Source: Nitrobacteraceae bacterium AZCC 1564
Lineage (GTDB): Bacteria > Pseudomonadota > Alphaproteobacteria > Rhizobiales > Xanthobacteraceae
Direction of reading: 5' to 3'
NCBI GenBank assembly: GCA_036924835.1
Contig: JBAGRR010000001.1
Span: forward strand, 4,479,001-4,543,000
DNA length: 64,000 bases
Shown here: positions 34,465-42,918 of the stretch, one piece after another
Layout: every line of letters begins with the position of its first letter
Position numbering within the stretch: the stretch's first letter is position 1
The notes under the pieces: model-generated
What the model was told of the DNA's origin: nothing
Databases searched by the model: none
Seen by the model: only the letters and a program-made list of their open reading frames with translations
Made by a program: the position numbers and the translations under genes

Positions 34465-35340
34465 TTATGCCTTGGCCATCTGGCCGCGATACCAGTCGCC
34501 GATCTCGCTCGCGGTCATCAGCGCGACGCCGTCATGACTGATGACGTAATCGAGAAGCTGTTCGAGATATTTGATCCGGTGTGGCACGCCTGTGATGTAG
34601 GGGTGGATCGAAATCGCCATGACGCGGGCGTTGTCATTGCCTTCGAGATAAAGCCGGTCGAACTGATCCATGCTCCGCCGCAGGAATTGATCCGACGGCA
34701 TGTGGTGCAGGGCATGCACGACGATATCGTTGGTCTCGACGGTGTAGGGAATCGTGGTGATCGTGCCGTGCGGCGTTGCGACGTCCTGCGGCAGATCATC
34801 GATCACCCAGTCCGCGACATATTCAACGCCGTTGAGGCGAAGTAGATCGAGCGTGTCTTCCGTCTCCGTGAGGCCGGGGCTTTCCCATGACCGCACAGGC
34901 TTGCCCGCGAATTTCGCGATGGTGTCGACCGCGCGCTTGATGGCATCGCCCTGATTTTCCACCTTGTGCATGGGGCCTTGCAGGAAGCCGTGGCCCATGA
35001 ACTCGAAACCCGCCTCGCGGGCGGCTGCCGCGACGCGGGGATATGAATTGCAGACGTTGCCGTTGATGGCGAGCGTGGTCGGAACATTCCTGTCGGTCAG
35101 GGCCTTCATCTGCCGCCAGAAGCCGGCGCGCATTCCGTATTCATGCCATGACCAGTTCGGCACGTCGGGCAGCAGCGGCTGCCCCATCGGTGGACTGAGC
35201 ACCGTGCGTGGCATGGCGTTTTCGATCCGCCATTCCTCAACGTTGAGGATCACCCAGACGGCAAGCTTCTTGCCGCCTGGAAGAGTCAATTTGGGACGAT
35301 CGATCAGGGCTTGATAGGGAATGCGATCAGAGAGGGCCAA
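34465..35340 (-). CDS. Polysaccharide-deacetylase family (PuuE/allantoinase-like) hydrolase
   Basis: 291 residues of the NodB-type carbohydrate esterase 4 fold, but of the amidohydrolase branch related to PuuE allantoinases: WVILNVEEWRIE near the N-terminus (where NodB enzymes have DDG), WSWHEYGMRAGFWRQMKALTDRNVPTTLAINGNV, EFMGHGFLQGPM, and ESPGLTETEDTLDLL. It lacks a signal peptide, so it acts in the cytoplasm, probably on a C-N bond of a small molecule rather than on a polysaccharide. Such genes often accompany LLM monooxygenases in catabolic loci. Confidence 0.85.
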   Translation of the reverse strand: MALSDRIPYQALIDRPKLTLPGGKKLAVWVILNVEEWRIENAMPRTVLSPPMGQPLLPDVPNWSWHEYGMRAGFWRQMKALTDRNVPTTLAINGNVCNSYPRVAAAAREAGFEFMGHGFLQGPMHKVENQGDAIKRAVDTIAKFAGKPVRSWESPGLTETEDTLDLLRLNGVEYVADWVIDDLPQDVATPHGTITTIPYTVETNDIVVHALHHMPSDQFLRRSMDQFDRLYLEGNDNARVMAISIHPYITGVPHRIKYLEQLLDYVISHDGVALMTASEIGDWYRGQMAKA

Positions 35341-35364
35341 GGGAAATTCCTGTTGTTCTTGTCA

Positions 35365-36471
35365 TTACTCCGCGGCTTTAACCTGCTTGGGCGAACCGGC
35401 GTTGACCAGCGGCAGAACCTTTTCCGCCATCATGATCATGGATTTGCGTCCAAGATCCCGGTCTTTCCAATCCTTGCCAGCGTAAAGCAGCGTGCCAAAT
35501 GTGCCGACTTCCTCCTGGAAGGCAAGTATCTGATCGGCGACGCTGTCCGGCGTTCCGTAGATGATCAGCTTTTCGCAGATCATTTCCAACGTCACTTCAT
35601 CGTCAGGCTGATCGCGACGCGTCTTAAAGAGTTCGATGCGTCCGTTCTTTTTCAGTTTTGTGAACAGAGAGCGGTAGTAGTTCACATAAGGACCGTTAGG
35701 GTCCATCGCGTAGGCCTTGGCGGTCGCGGCATCGTTGGCCACGAATACGCTCTTGGCCACGCGCCAGTTGGCAGGGTCCGCAGCGCGGTTGCCGCGTTCA
35801 CAGCCTTCGACATATTTCGGCCAGTGGCTCTTCACCCACGCCGGCATCAGGAAGTTCGCGGAGATTGGATCCCATCCGCGGATGGCGGCTTCAGTGACGC
35901 CCTTGGAAAAGGGCGCAACGGCGGTGACAACAATCGGAGGATGCGGGCGCTGCAATGGGCGAGGGATGTAGCCCTGACCGATCTCCGGCATCTGCGTCCG
36001 CTCGGTGGACACCGTCCAGTATTTGCCGCGCAGGTTATACGGTGGTTCGCCCGACCAGATGTTGAGCACGTGATTGATGGCTTCGACGAACATCTCGTTG
36101 CGGTTGGCATCGAGGTTGCCGAACAGTTCTGCGTCCGACAGCAATCCGCCGGGGCTGATGCCGAAGATGAAGCGGCCGTCGAGCATGTGGTCGAGCATTG
36201 CGATATTGGCAGCGATGGCAGCCGGATGTTGGTTCGGCATGTTGACCGTGCCGGTTCCAAGCTTGATCTGCTTGGTGGCCGCAGCGATCCAGGCGAGGAA
36301 CGTAACGCAGGACGTGATGTTCTCGGCTTTATCCGTGACGTGTTCGCCGACATAGGCCTCAGTGAAACCCAGCTCGTCCGCCAGCATGAAGGCTTCGCGA
36401 TCTTCCGCCAAGGTCTGACGCCAGTCCTTGTCGAGCGGATGGATCGGCATGGTGAAGAAGCCAAGTTTCAT
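35365..36471 (-). CDS. LLM-class flavin-dependent oxidoreductase (luciferase-like monooxygenase)
   Basis: 368 residues of bacterial-luciferase fold: KLGFFTMPIHP at the N-terminus, AFMLADELGFTEAYVGEHVTD near residue 38, IKLGTGTVNMPNQHP near residue 75, and LDGRFIFGISPGGLLSD near residue 105. These enzymes use reduced flavin for hydroxylation, Baeyer-Villiger oxidation or ring opening. It is the promoter-proximal gene of the minus-strand set and is divergent from the LysR gene across 107 nt, which suggests LysR control. It could take flavin from the reductase at 32228. Confidence 0.88.
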   Translation of the reverse strand: MKLGFFTMPIHPLDKDWRQTLAEDREAFMLADELGFTEAYVGEHVTDKAENITSCVTFLAWIAAATKQIKLGTGTVNMPNQHPAAIAANIAMLDHMLDGRFIFGISPGGLLSDAELFGNLDANRNEMFVEAINHVLNIWSGEPPYNLRGKYWTVSTERTQMPEIGQGYIPRPLQRPHPPIVVTAVAPFSKGVTEAAIRGWDPISANFLMPAWVKSHWPKYVEGCERGNRAADPANWRVAKSVFVANDAATAKAYAMDPNGPYVNYYRSLFTKLKKNGRIELFKTRRDQPDDEVTLEMICEKLIIYGTPDSVADQILAFQEEVGTFGTLLYAGKDWKDRDLGRKSMIMMAEKVLPLVNAGSPKQVKAAE

Positions 36472-36578
36472 AGTGCATTTCCCACGTTGAGTACCTGTCA
36501 GCCCAAGAGTAGCGATTGTGAGCTATTAGAAAAATGATTATTCTTACTTGTTCGCATTATAAAAATTGATGGCAAAAT

Positions 36579-37520
36579 ATGGTCTCGCTGCGCCAGATCA
36601 ACTCCTTCGTCGCCGTGTACGAGGAGGGCTCGTTCACCTTGGCAGCCGCGCGCGAGGGAGCGACGCAGTCCGGGATCTCGCAGCACATCAAGCAGCTCGA
36701 GTCCGAACTTGCGGTGATGCTGTTCGAGCGAAACGGGCGGGATGTCGAGCCGACGCTGGCGGGCAAAACCTATTACCGTGAATGCGTCGAGGTGCTGAAG
36801 AAGCTGGAAGCCGCCCAACAAAGCGTTGCCGTTAATCGGATCCACGGCGCTATCCGGGTTGGCCTGATGCCGACCTTTACCCGATCGATCCTTGCTCCGG
36901 CGCTGGACAAATTTCTTAACTCCGCGCCGGGATCGGAGATCAGCGTCACCGAGGCTTACTCCGGCGTTCTCACGGATATGATCCTGAAAGGCGACCTGGA
37001 CTTTGCCGTGGTGCCGGCTTTCGAAGGCGCGGTCGGCATATCGCACCGTCTTCTCGCGCGCGATCGGGAGATGCTCGTCCGCGCCAGGAAAGGCAAGCGC
37101 AGCCGCCACGACCTAACGCCGGTGAAATTGTCGGAGGCTGGTCCGCTGAAGGTGGTGTTGCCGGGCCTCCAGAATACGCGCCGCCGCAATATCGAGACTT
37201 ACTTCGCAACCAACGGCGTCACCATCGCGCAACGGCTAGAGCTCGATGCCATGATGGGTACGCTGCAATTTGTCGCAGCGAGCGACTGGGTCGCCATTCT
37301 TCCGTTCCTGATGATGGCATCGGACTTCGACAGTGGCGAGTTCGATGTCAGGCCGTTGGAAGATCCGCCTTTCTTTTCCGAGTTCGTTTTGATTGAACCC
37401 GCGCGGAAAGTGATGTCGCCGGCCGCGGCGCTCTTTGCCGACATCCTCAAAACCGAAGCTGAGCAGACACAACGGATCTTTCGCGAACGCTTCGGCGCAT
37501 CAAACACTTCCCGAAAATAG
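36579..37520 (+). CDS. LysR-family transcriptional regulator
   Basis: 313 residues. The winged helix-turn-helix occupies residues 2-62 (LRQINSFVAVYEEGSFTLAAAREGATQSGISQHIKQLESELAVMLFERNGRDVEPT), followed by the two-lobed effector domain (IRVGLMPTFTRSILAPAL...). It is divergent from the LLM monooxygenase gene, the usual arrangement for a LysR activator and its target. The 107-bp divergent region is AT-rich, but I could not settle a single T-N11-A site. Confidence 0.9.
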   Translation: MVSLRQINSFVAVYEEGSFTLAAAREGATQSGISQHIKQLESELAVMLFERNGRDVEPTLAGKTYYRECVEVLKKLEAAQQSVAVNRIHGAIRVGLMPTFTRSILAPALDKFLNSAPGSEISVTEAYSGVLTDMILKGDLDFAVVPAFEGAVGISHRLLARDREMLVRARKGKRSRHDLTPVKLSEAGPLKVVLPGLQNTRRRNIETYFATNGVTIAQRLELDAMMGTLQFVAASDWVAILPFLMMASDFDSGEFDVRPLEDPPFFSEFVLIEPARKVMSPAAALFADILKTEAEQTQRIFRERFGASNTSRK

Positions 37521-37533
37521 CTACCCCCAAAAA

Positions 37534-37553
37534 AAGACCGACGGGTCTCTTTT
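37534..37553 (+). terminator. Intrinsic terminator after LysR gene
   Basis: A 5-bp stem AGACC (37535-37539) / GGTCT (37544-37548) is flanked upstream by seven A and downstream by CTTTT. The A-tract and T-tract make it readable from either strand. It lies 14 nt after the LysR stop. Confidence 0.5.
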
Positions 37554-37720
37554 CATGGTGCAGTGCGGCAACTTTCAAATTGGTAATTTGTCGCAGAGCA
37601 TTCATGGAGATAATTTGCTTTGAATCCCTGCAAGTTGCGTCGCGCGGGCAATGCGGCAAACCGTTCGTTTGTCATTCGTGATTCATTCATCGTATCGGCG
37701 TTTGGAGCCGGATCACGAAA

Positions 37721-37734
37721 TAATCGTTCGATAA
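37721..37734. promoter_or_regulatory. Operator palindrome TAATCGTTCGATAA
   Basis: Symmetric except for one position and the central TT. It shares ATCGTTCGATAAA with the site at 46480-46493 and fits TTATC-N4-GATAA with one mismatch. It ends six bases before the -35 box of the promoter at 37741, so it may serve either a repressor or an activator. Confidence 0.55.
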
Positions 37735-37740
37735 ACAAGC

Positions 37741-37769
37741 TTGACCTTTTGGGTCCGGCACCGTCTAAT
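37741..37769 (+). promoter_or_regulatory. Sigma-70 type promoter of the molybdenum hydroxylase operon
   Basis: TTGACC (37741-37746) and TCTAAT (37764-37769) are separated by 17 bases, each one base off the consensus. The first gene starts at 37820 with GGGAGG upstream. A palindromic site lies directly upstream of the -35 box. Confidence 0.55.
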
Positions 37770-37819
37770 CCGCGCCGAAGCCCTGAGAGTTAATAACGAG
37801 GCGAGGGAGGCCTGCCGGA

Positions 37820-38701
37820 ATGAAAGCTTCGGCTTTCAGCTATACGCGTGCATCGAGCGTTACCGACGCTTTGAAGCTGCTTGCACAGTATGGCGACGAC
37901 GCAAAGGTTCTGTCCGGCGGGCAGAGCCTGATGCCGGCGTTGAACCTGCGGCTGTCTGCTCCTGCCTGGATTGTCGATATCGGCGCGATCCCGGAATTGC
38001 GGGGCGTCTCCGTTTCCGGCCAAATCCTGCGGATCGGCGCATTGACGCGCCACGTCGACATCCTCAAGTCGCCCGAGATCACGCAACATGCACCGCTCCT
38101 AAGTGAAGCAATGACGCATGTCGCGCACCCCGCGATCCGCAATAAAGGCACGCTGGGCGGCAACCTGGCGCATGCTGATCCTGCCTCGGAAATGCCGGCC
38201 TGCGTCATTGCGCTCGATGCGACGATCGTTGTTCAGGGACAATCCGGCGAGCGGCGCATTCCAGCAGCCGACTTTTTCACCGGGATTTACGAGACCGTAC
38301 TTGCGCCGGGCGAACTGCTGGTAGCAGTCGAGATGCCGGTGAAACGGCCGCATTCCGCGCATTTCTTTCATGAATACGCCCGGCGAAAAGGCGATTACGC
38401 CATGGTTGGCCTCGGGGCGTCCGCCGTTCTTGATGGAGATATGTTTGCCGAGCTTCGCCTCGGCTTCTTTGCTGTTGGCGAGAAGCCGTTGCTGGCGACG
38501 GCCTCAAAGCATCTCATCGGCAAGCCGGTGACCGCCGCCGTGCTGGCGGAGGCGCAGGCTGCGCTTGATGACGAACTTGATCCGCAGGAGGATCAGCAGG
38601 CGACAGCCGGCATGCGCCGTTACCTTGCGCGTCAGCTGATGGCGCGATGCGTCGCGGATATGCTTGGCCGTCCGGAGCTCAACGCAGGAACGGCGGTATG
38701 A
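37820..38701 (+). CDS. Molybdenum hydroxylase FAD-binding (medium) subunit, CoxM-like
   Basis: 293 residues of the FAD-binding PCMH domain. FAD-contact motifs are SGGQSLMPALNLRL near residue 32 (the AGGxSLxP pattern) and GTLGGNLAHADPASEMP near residue 112 (TxGG). The C-terminal part is the CO-dehydrogenase flavoprotein C domain. It passes electrons from the iron-sulfur subunit to an acceptor. Start of a three-gene hydroxylase set; its stop overlaps the next start (ATGA). Confidence 0.93.
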   Translation: MKASAFSYTRASSVTDALKLLAQYGDDAKVLSGGQSLMPALNLRLSAPAWIVDIGAIPELRGVSVSGQILRIGALTRHVDILKSPEITQHAPLLSEAMTHVAHPAIRNKGTLGGNLAHADPASEMPACVIALDATIVVQGQSGERRIPAADFFTGIYETVLAPGELLVAVEMPVKRPHSAHFFHEYARRKGDYAMVGLGASAVLDGDMFAELRLGFFAVGEKPLLATASKHLIGKPVTAAVLAEAQAALDDELDPQEDQQATAGMRRYLARQLMARCVADMLGRPELNAGTAV

Positions 38702-39183
38702 CAACTCCGGTCGCGATCTCGCTCACGGTGAACGGCGAGCGCGTTGATGCGCACGTCCTCCCGCGGCTCAATCTTGCGGACTTCCTCCGCGAACAGCTCA
38801 ATCTTACCGGTACGCACGTTGGTTGCGAGCATGGCGTTTGCGGTGCGTGCACCATCCGCGTCAACGGCGACATTATACGTTCCTGCCTGCTGCTGGCCGT
38901 TCAGGCGGAGAATGCCACTGTGGAGACGATCGAGGGATTGTCCGACAGCGGCGAGATTGCCGATCTTCAGGCGGCATTTCGCGAGCGCAACGCACTGCAG
39001 TGCGGCTACTGCACGCCCGGCATGTTGATGGCGGCGCAGGACATTCTGGTGCAGGATCTCGATGCGGACCGCGAACAGATTCGTGAGCATCTCTCCGGCA
39101 ATTACTGCCGCTGTACCGGCTACCATGCGATCATCGACGCTGTGGAAGCGACGGCGAAGGCCAGAAAGGCGTTGCGGCGATGA
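38698..39183 (+). CDS. Molybdenum hydroxylase [2Fe-2S] (small) subunit, CoxS-like
   Basis: 161 residues from the ATG at 38698. Two [2Fe-2S] clusters are complete: plant-type Cys43, Cys48, Cys51, Cys63 (CEHGVCGACTIRVNGDIIRSC) and the four-helix type Cys102, Cys105, Cys137, Cys139 (CGYC...CRC). It relays electrons from molybdenum to FAD. A longer frame from 38647 would overlap the preceding gene by 55 nt and is unlikely. Overlaps the large-subunit start by ATGA. Confidence 0.94.
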   Translation: MTTPVAISLTVNGERVDAHVLPRLNLADFLREQLNLTGTHVGCEHGVCGACTIRVNGDIIRSCLLLAVQAENATVETIEGLSDSGEIADLQAAFRERNALQCGYCTPGMLMAAQDILVQDLDADREQIREHLSGNYCRCTGYHAIIDAVEATAKARKALRR

Positions 39184-41570
39184 GCAATTCCGATCTGCGG
39201 CCCGGCCTGTCAGTGCTGGACCGTCCGAATTCCTATATCGGCAAGACCGTTCCCAGGCCCAATCTCGAGCGGCTCACGCAGGGACGCGGTGAATACGTCA
39301 GCGACATGGCGCTGCCGCGGATGGCGCATGTCGTTTATCTGCGTTCACCTTATGCGCACGCCAAGATTCTCGGCATCGACGCCACTGAGGCGAAGAAGAT
39401 GCCGGGCGTCATCGCAGTGGTGACTGGCGCGGAGCTGGCCAAGGTGATCTCGCCGTGGGTCGGCGTTCTTTCGCATCTGAAGGGACTGAAGTCAGCGCCG
39501 CAGCACGCCATCGCAGTCGATCGTGCGTGCTGGCAGGGCGAGGCGGTCGCGGCTATCGTCGCGACAAGCCGTGCCCTGGCCGAGGACGCGGCCGAGCGGG
39601 TCATCGTCGATTACGAAGAACTGGTGCCGGTCACAAACATGCGTACCGCGCTCGATCCCGAGACGCCAGTCATCCATGATGTTCTTGGCGACAATCTCGC
39701 CTTCGAGCGCAATCTTGATGCAGGCGCTGTTGATCAGGCGTTTGCGAATTCGGATGAGGTGGTCGAGGCGGAATTCGTATTCGGCCGCCATACCGGCGTG
39801 ACGCTCGAGCCACGCGCCGTGCTTGCGGACTGGAATCCCGGTAACGAGCGGCTGACGATTTATCTCGGCACGCAAGCGCCGCATATGGTGCAGAACATTG
39901 CAGCCAAGCACCTGGAGCTCGACGAGGCTCAGGTTCGGGTGGTCTGCAAGGACGTCGGCGGATCTTTCGGCATCAAGGTCCATATCTACGCTGATGAGAT
40001 GGCAACCTGCGCGCTGTCGAAGCTGCTGCGTCGTCCGATCAAGTTCGTTGCGGATCGCATTGAAAGCTTCAACACCGATATTCACGCGCGCGATCACGTC
40101 TGCAAGGGCCGCATTGGCGTCAGCAAGGACGGCACGATCAACGCGTTCGAGATCGATGACCTGACGGGCATCGGTCCGTATTCGATGTATCCGCGTACCA
40201 GCGCAATCGAAGCCAATCAGGTGGTCAATCTGGTGGGTGGTCCCTATACGACACCAAATTATCGCGCCCGCGCGCGTGTCGTGTTCCAGAACAAGAACGT
40301 CACCTGCCAGTACCGCGCGGTTGGCCACCCGATTGCGTGTTCGGTGACCGAAGGGCTGGTGGATCTTGCCGCGCGGCGGATCGGCATGGATCCGGTCGAA
40401 ATCCGCCGCCGCAATCTGATCCGAGACGACGCTTATCCTTGCGGTTCGCCGTCGGGCTTGAGGTTCGAGGCGCTCTCGCATCACGCATCCCTCGACAAGT
40501 TGATGTCGATGATGAACTACGATGCGCTGCGAGCCGAGCAGGCGGAATTGCGCAAACGTGGCATCTATCGCGGGATCGGAATTGCCAGCTTCATCGAAGT
40601 GACCAATCCGAGCGCTGCATTCTACGGTGTCGGCGGCGCGCGGATCTCTTCTCAAGATGGCGTCGCTGTACGCCTGGACGCGACCGGTCGCGTGATTTGC
40701 CAGACCAGCCTCACCGAGCAGGGCCAAGGCTCGGAATCGCTGACGGCGCAGATCGTTGGCAGCGTGCTCGGCGTCTCGATGGAGCGCGTGCGCGTTATTC
40801 TCGGCGACACCGACAACACACCCTACGGCGGCGGCACTTGGGCCTCGCGTGGTGCAGGCATTGGTGGCGAGGCGGCGCTACAGGCGGCCAAGGTTCTGCG
40901 CAAGAACATTCTCGATGTGGCCGCTGCCATCCTGCAGTCGAAGCCGGAGGCGCTGGATATCGTCGACAACTCTGTCGTCGACGTCGAAGGCGGTCAGCAG
41001 CGCATCGAACTGAACGAACTGGCGCGGATCGTTTACTTCCGCCCCGACACGCTGCCGCCGGGTTTCCAGCCTGAACTGATGGCCACACGTCATTATGTGC
41101 CGCGTGAGTATGCATTCGCCTTCACTAACGGCGTTCAGGCCTCATGGCTCGAAGTTGATGTGCAGTCGGGCTTCGTCAAGCTGCTGAAGCATTGGGTGGT
41201 GGAGGACTGCGGCACGGTCATCAACCCGCAGCTCGTGGACGAACAGATCCGCGGCGGTGTGGTGCAGGGATTGGGGGCCGCACTATATGAACACTGCATC
41301 TATGATGAGCGCGGACAGCTGACCAACGCCAACATGGCAGATTACCTGGTGCCGATGGCGGGCGAGATGCCGGACATCGCAGTTGGCCATGTCATTTCCC
41401 CGACGCTCGAATCAGAGCTAGGTGCAAAGGGGGCCGGGGAGGCAGGGACAGCTGGCGCTGCAGCGGTGGTGACCAACGGCGTCAATGATGCGCTGTCTCC
41501 GTTCGGCGTCGAGATCACCGAAATCCCGTTGACACCACGGGTCATTTTGACTGCGCTTGGTCGCATCTAA
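39180..41570 (+). CDS. Molybdenum hydroxylase molybdopterin-binding (large) subunit, xanthine-dehydrogenase family
   Basis: 796 residues with both aldehyde-oxidase/xanthine-dehydrogenase halves (N-terminal a/b hammerhead from about residue 35, Mo-binding domain after about 180). The catalytic base is Glu754 in GAKGAGEAG. The active-site loop near residue 378 reads YRAVGHPIA, where typical family members have YRGAGRPEA and CO dehydrogenase has the Cys-Ser-Phe-Arg loop; so it is not a CO dehydrogenase. It hydroxylates an aromatic, N-heteroaromatic or aldehyde substrate using water. A Liv-type importer follows 46 nt later, suggesting shared substrate. Confidence 0.92.
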   Translation: MSNSDLRPGLSVLDRPNSYIGKTVPRPNLERLTQGRGEYVSDMALPRMAHVVYLRSPYAHAKILGIDATEAKKMPGVIAVVTGAELAKVISPWVGVLSHLKGLKSAPQHAIAVDRACWQGEAVAAIVATSRALAEDAAERVIVDYEELVPVTNMRTALDPETPVIHDVLGDNLAFERNLDAGAVDQAFANSDEVVEAEFVFGRHTGVTLEPRAVLADWNPGNERLTIYLGTQAPHMVQNIAAKHLELDEAQVRVVCKDVGGSFGIKVHIYADEMATCALSKLLRRPIKFVADRIESFNTDIHARDHVCKGRIGVSKDGTINAFEIDDLTGIGPYSMYPRTSAIEANQVVNLVGGPYTTPNYRARARVVFQNKNVTCQYRAVGHPIACSVTEGLVDLAARRIGMDPVEIRRRNLIRDDAYPCGSPSGLRFEALSHHASLDKLMSMMNYDALRAEQAELRKRGIYRGIGIASFIEVTNPSAAFYGVGGARISSQDGVAVRLDATGRVICQTSLTEQGQGSESLTAQIVGSVLGVSMERVRVILGDTDNTPYGGGTWASRGAGIGGEAALQAAKVLRKNILDVAAAILQSKPEALDIVDNSVVDVEGGQQRIELNELARIVYFRPDTLPPGFQPELMATRHYVPREYAFAFTNGVQASWLEVDVQSGFVKLLKHWVVEDCGTVINPQLVDEQIRGGVVQGLGAALYEHCIYDERGQLTNANMADYLVPMAGEMPDIAVGHVISPTLESELGAKGAGEAGTAGAAAVVTNGVNDALSPFGVEITEIPLTPRVILTALGRI

Positions 41571-41616
41571 GCGAAGTTTCATAGGACAACGAGCGATTAC
41601 TTACGGAGGAAGATGT

Positions 41617-42867
41617 ATGACGAAAAGAAACGGTTCTAAGCTTATTTCTCGCCGCCGCCTGCTGACGACCGCAAGCGCTGGTGCCGTCCTTGCGGCATCG
41701 CCGTTCCGCATCAATCTGCTTCAGGCGCAGGAAGCCACCATCAAGGTCGGTTTCCCCGTTCCGCTCACCGGCCCCTACGGCACCGAGGCGCAGGATCAGG
41801 TGCGTGCCGCGCAGGTTGCCATCGAAGAGTTCAACGAAGGCGGCGGTCTGAACGGCCGCAAGGCTGAACTGCTGGTCCGTGACGACAAGCTCAATCCAGG
41901 TGAAGCCGCCACCCGCACGCTTGAACTGATCGAAAAGGAGAAGGTCAACTTCGTCGTCGGCAGCCTCTCGGCCGCTGTGCAGCTCGCGGTGAACAACATC
42001 ACCAAAGAGCGCAAGGTCATTTTCAACTCCATCAGCCAGTCCGACACCATCAACGAAGCTTCGGACTTCAGCCGTTATACCTTCCACGAAGCGCTCAACC
42101 CGCACCTCACAGCAGGCGCCGTTGGCCGTTACGCTTTCCCGAAGTTTGGCAAGAAGGTTGCGTTCCTCACCGCTGACTACGCCTACGGCCACGAAATGGT
42201 CCGCGGCTTCCAGGCGGCGGGCAAAGCCTTCGGCGTCGAAACGTTGGTCGATATTCGTCACCCGCTCGGCATGACGGACTTCTCGGCGCTGCTGCCGCGT
42301 ATCCAGGCGCTCAAGCCTGACATTCTCTGCATCAGCAACTTCGGCCGCGACCAGCAGATCGCTCTGAAGCAGGCCACCGACTTCGGCATGAAGAAGTCGA
42401 TGAAGATCGTTGCTCCGGTCCTGCTTTACACCGGCCGCGTCGCGGCCGGCGCGCAGGCGTTCGATGGCGTCATCGGCGGCACCTCGTATTACTGGGGCAT
42501 CGAAGACAAGATCGCGTCGGCGAAGGCGTTCAACGACCGCTTCCGCAAGATGCATAGCGGCAAGGTTCCGTCGGACTATGGTGCGCTCGGTTACGGCGGC
42601 GTGCGGACGCTGCTGGAAGGCGCAAAGGCTGCCGGCAGCCTGGATCCGGACAAGGTGATCGAAGCAGTGGAGGCCCTCAAGTACGATTACTACAAGGGCC
42701 CGCAGTACTATCGCAAATGCGATCACCAGTCGGTGCAGTCGGTCCTCATCATCGAGTCGAAGGCGACCCCGCAGAAGGGCGACGCCGACGTGTTTAACGT
42801 TATCGAGACCGAAGCTCCGAACGACGCCAACCTGCGTTCGTGCGAAGCGCTGGGTCACAAAGCCTAA
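41617..42867 (+). CDS. Liv-type ABC transporter substrate-binding protein
   Basis: 416 residues from the ATG at 41617, which has ACGGAGGAAG upstream. A twin-arginine signal (SRRRLLTTASAGAVLAASPF) precedes a Peripla_BP_6 domain: IKVGFPVPLTGPYGTEAQDQ, FVVGSLSAAVQLAVNNI, KKVAFLTADYAYGHEMVRGF. In alphaproteobacteria this family carries aromatic acids and amides as well as branched-chain amino acids. Place after the hydroxylase genes suggests an aromatic or heterocyclic ligand. Export by Tat implies folding in the cytoplasm, which is unusual for this family but known in rhizobia. Confidence 0.92.
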   Translation: MTKRNGSKLISRRRLLTTASAGAVLAASPFRINLLQAQEATIKVGFPVPLTGPYGTEAQDQVRAAQVAIEEFNEGGGLNGRKAELLVRDDKLNPGEAATRTLELIEKEKVNFVVGSLSAAVQLAVNNITKERKVIFNSISQSDTINEASDFSRYTFHEALNPHLTAGAVGRYAFPKFGKKVAFLTADYAYGHEMVRGFQAAGKAFGVETLVDIRHPLGMTDFSALLPRIQALKPDILCISNFGRDQQIALKQATDFGMKKSMKIVAPVLLYTGRVAAGAQAFDGVIGGTSYYWGIEDKIASAKAFNDRFRKMHSGKVPSDYGALGYGGVRTLLEGAKAAGSLDPDKVIEAVEALKYDYYKGPQYYRKCDHQSVQSVLIIESKATPQKGDADVFNVIETEAPNDANLRSCEALGHKA

Positions 42868-42877
42868 AGCTGAAAGG

Positions 42878-42900
42878 CGCGCGTCCCTCGCGGACGCGCG
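42878..42900 (+). terminator. Hairpin between binding-protein and permease genes
   Basis: CGCGCGTCC (42878-42886) and GGACGCGCG (42892-42900) form a perfect 9-bp stem with a 5-nt loop, 11 nt after the binding-protein stop. No U-tract follows. It probably stabilizes or partly terminates the mRNA so that binding protein is made in excess over the membrane subunits. Confidence 0.6.
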
Positions 42901-42918
42901 TCACATCTGGAGATATCT

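Noticed and set aside
35311-36537. A 408-codon plus-strand frame across the LLM monooxygenase gene
   Set aside because: The minus-strand product matches the luciferase-like fold throughout; the plus-strand translation has no recognizable domain.
39492-40727. A 411-codon frame antisense to the Mo-hydroxylase large subunit
   Set aside because: Fully inside a well-supported 796-residue gene and without motifs or ribosome site.
39180-41570. Aerobic carbon monoxide dehydrogenase
   Set aside because: The CoxL-specific Cys-Ser-Phe-Arg active-site loop is absent (YRAVGHPIA instead) and no cox accessory genes are seen.
41542-42858. A 438-codon open frame antisense to the Liv binding-protein gene
   Set aside because: The plus-strand gene has a Tat signal, family motifs and ribosome site; the antisense frame is Arg/Val/Glu-rich low-quality sequence typical of high-G+C shadows.
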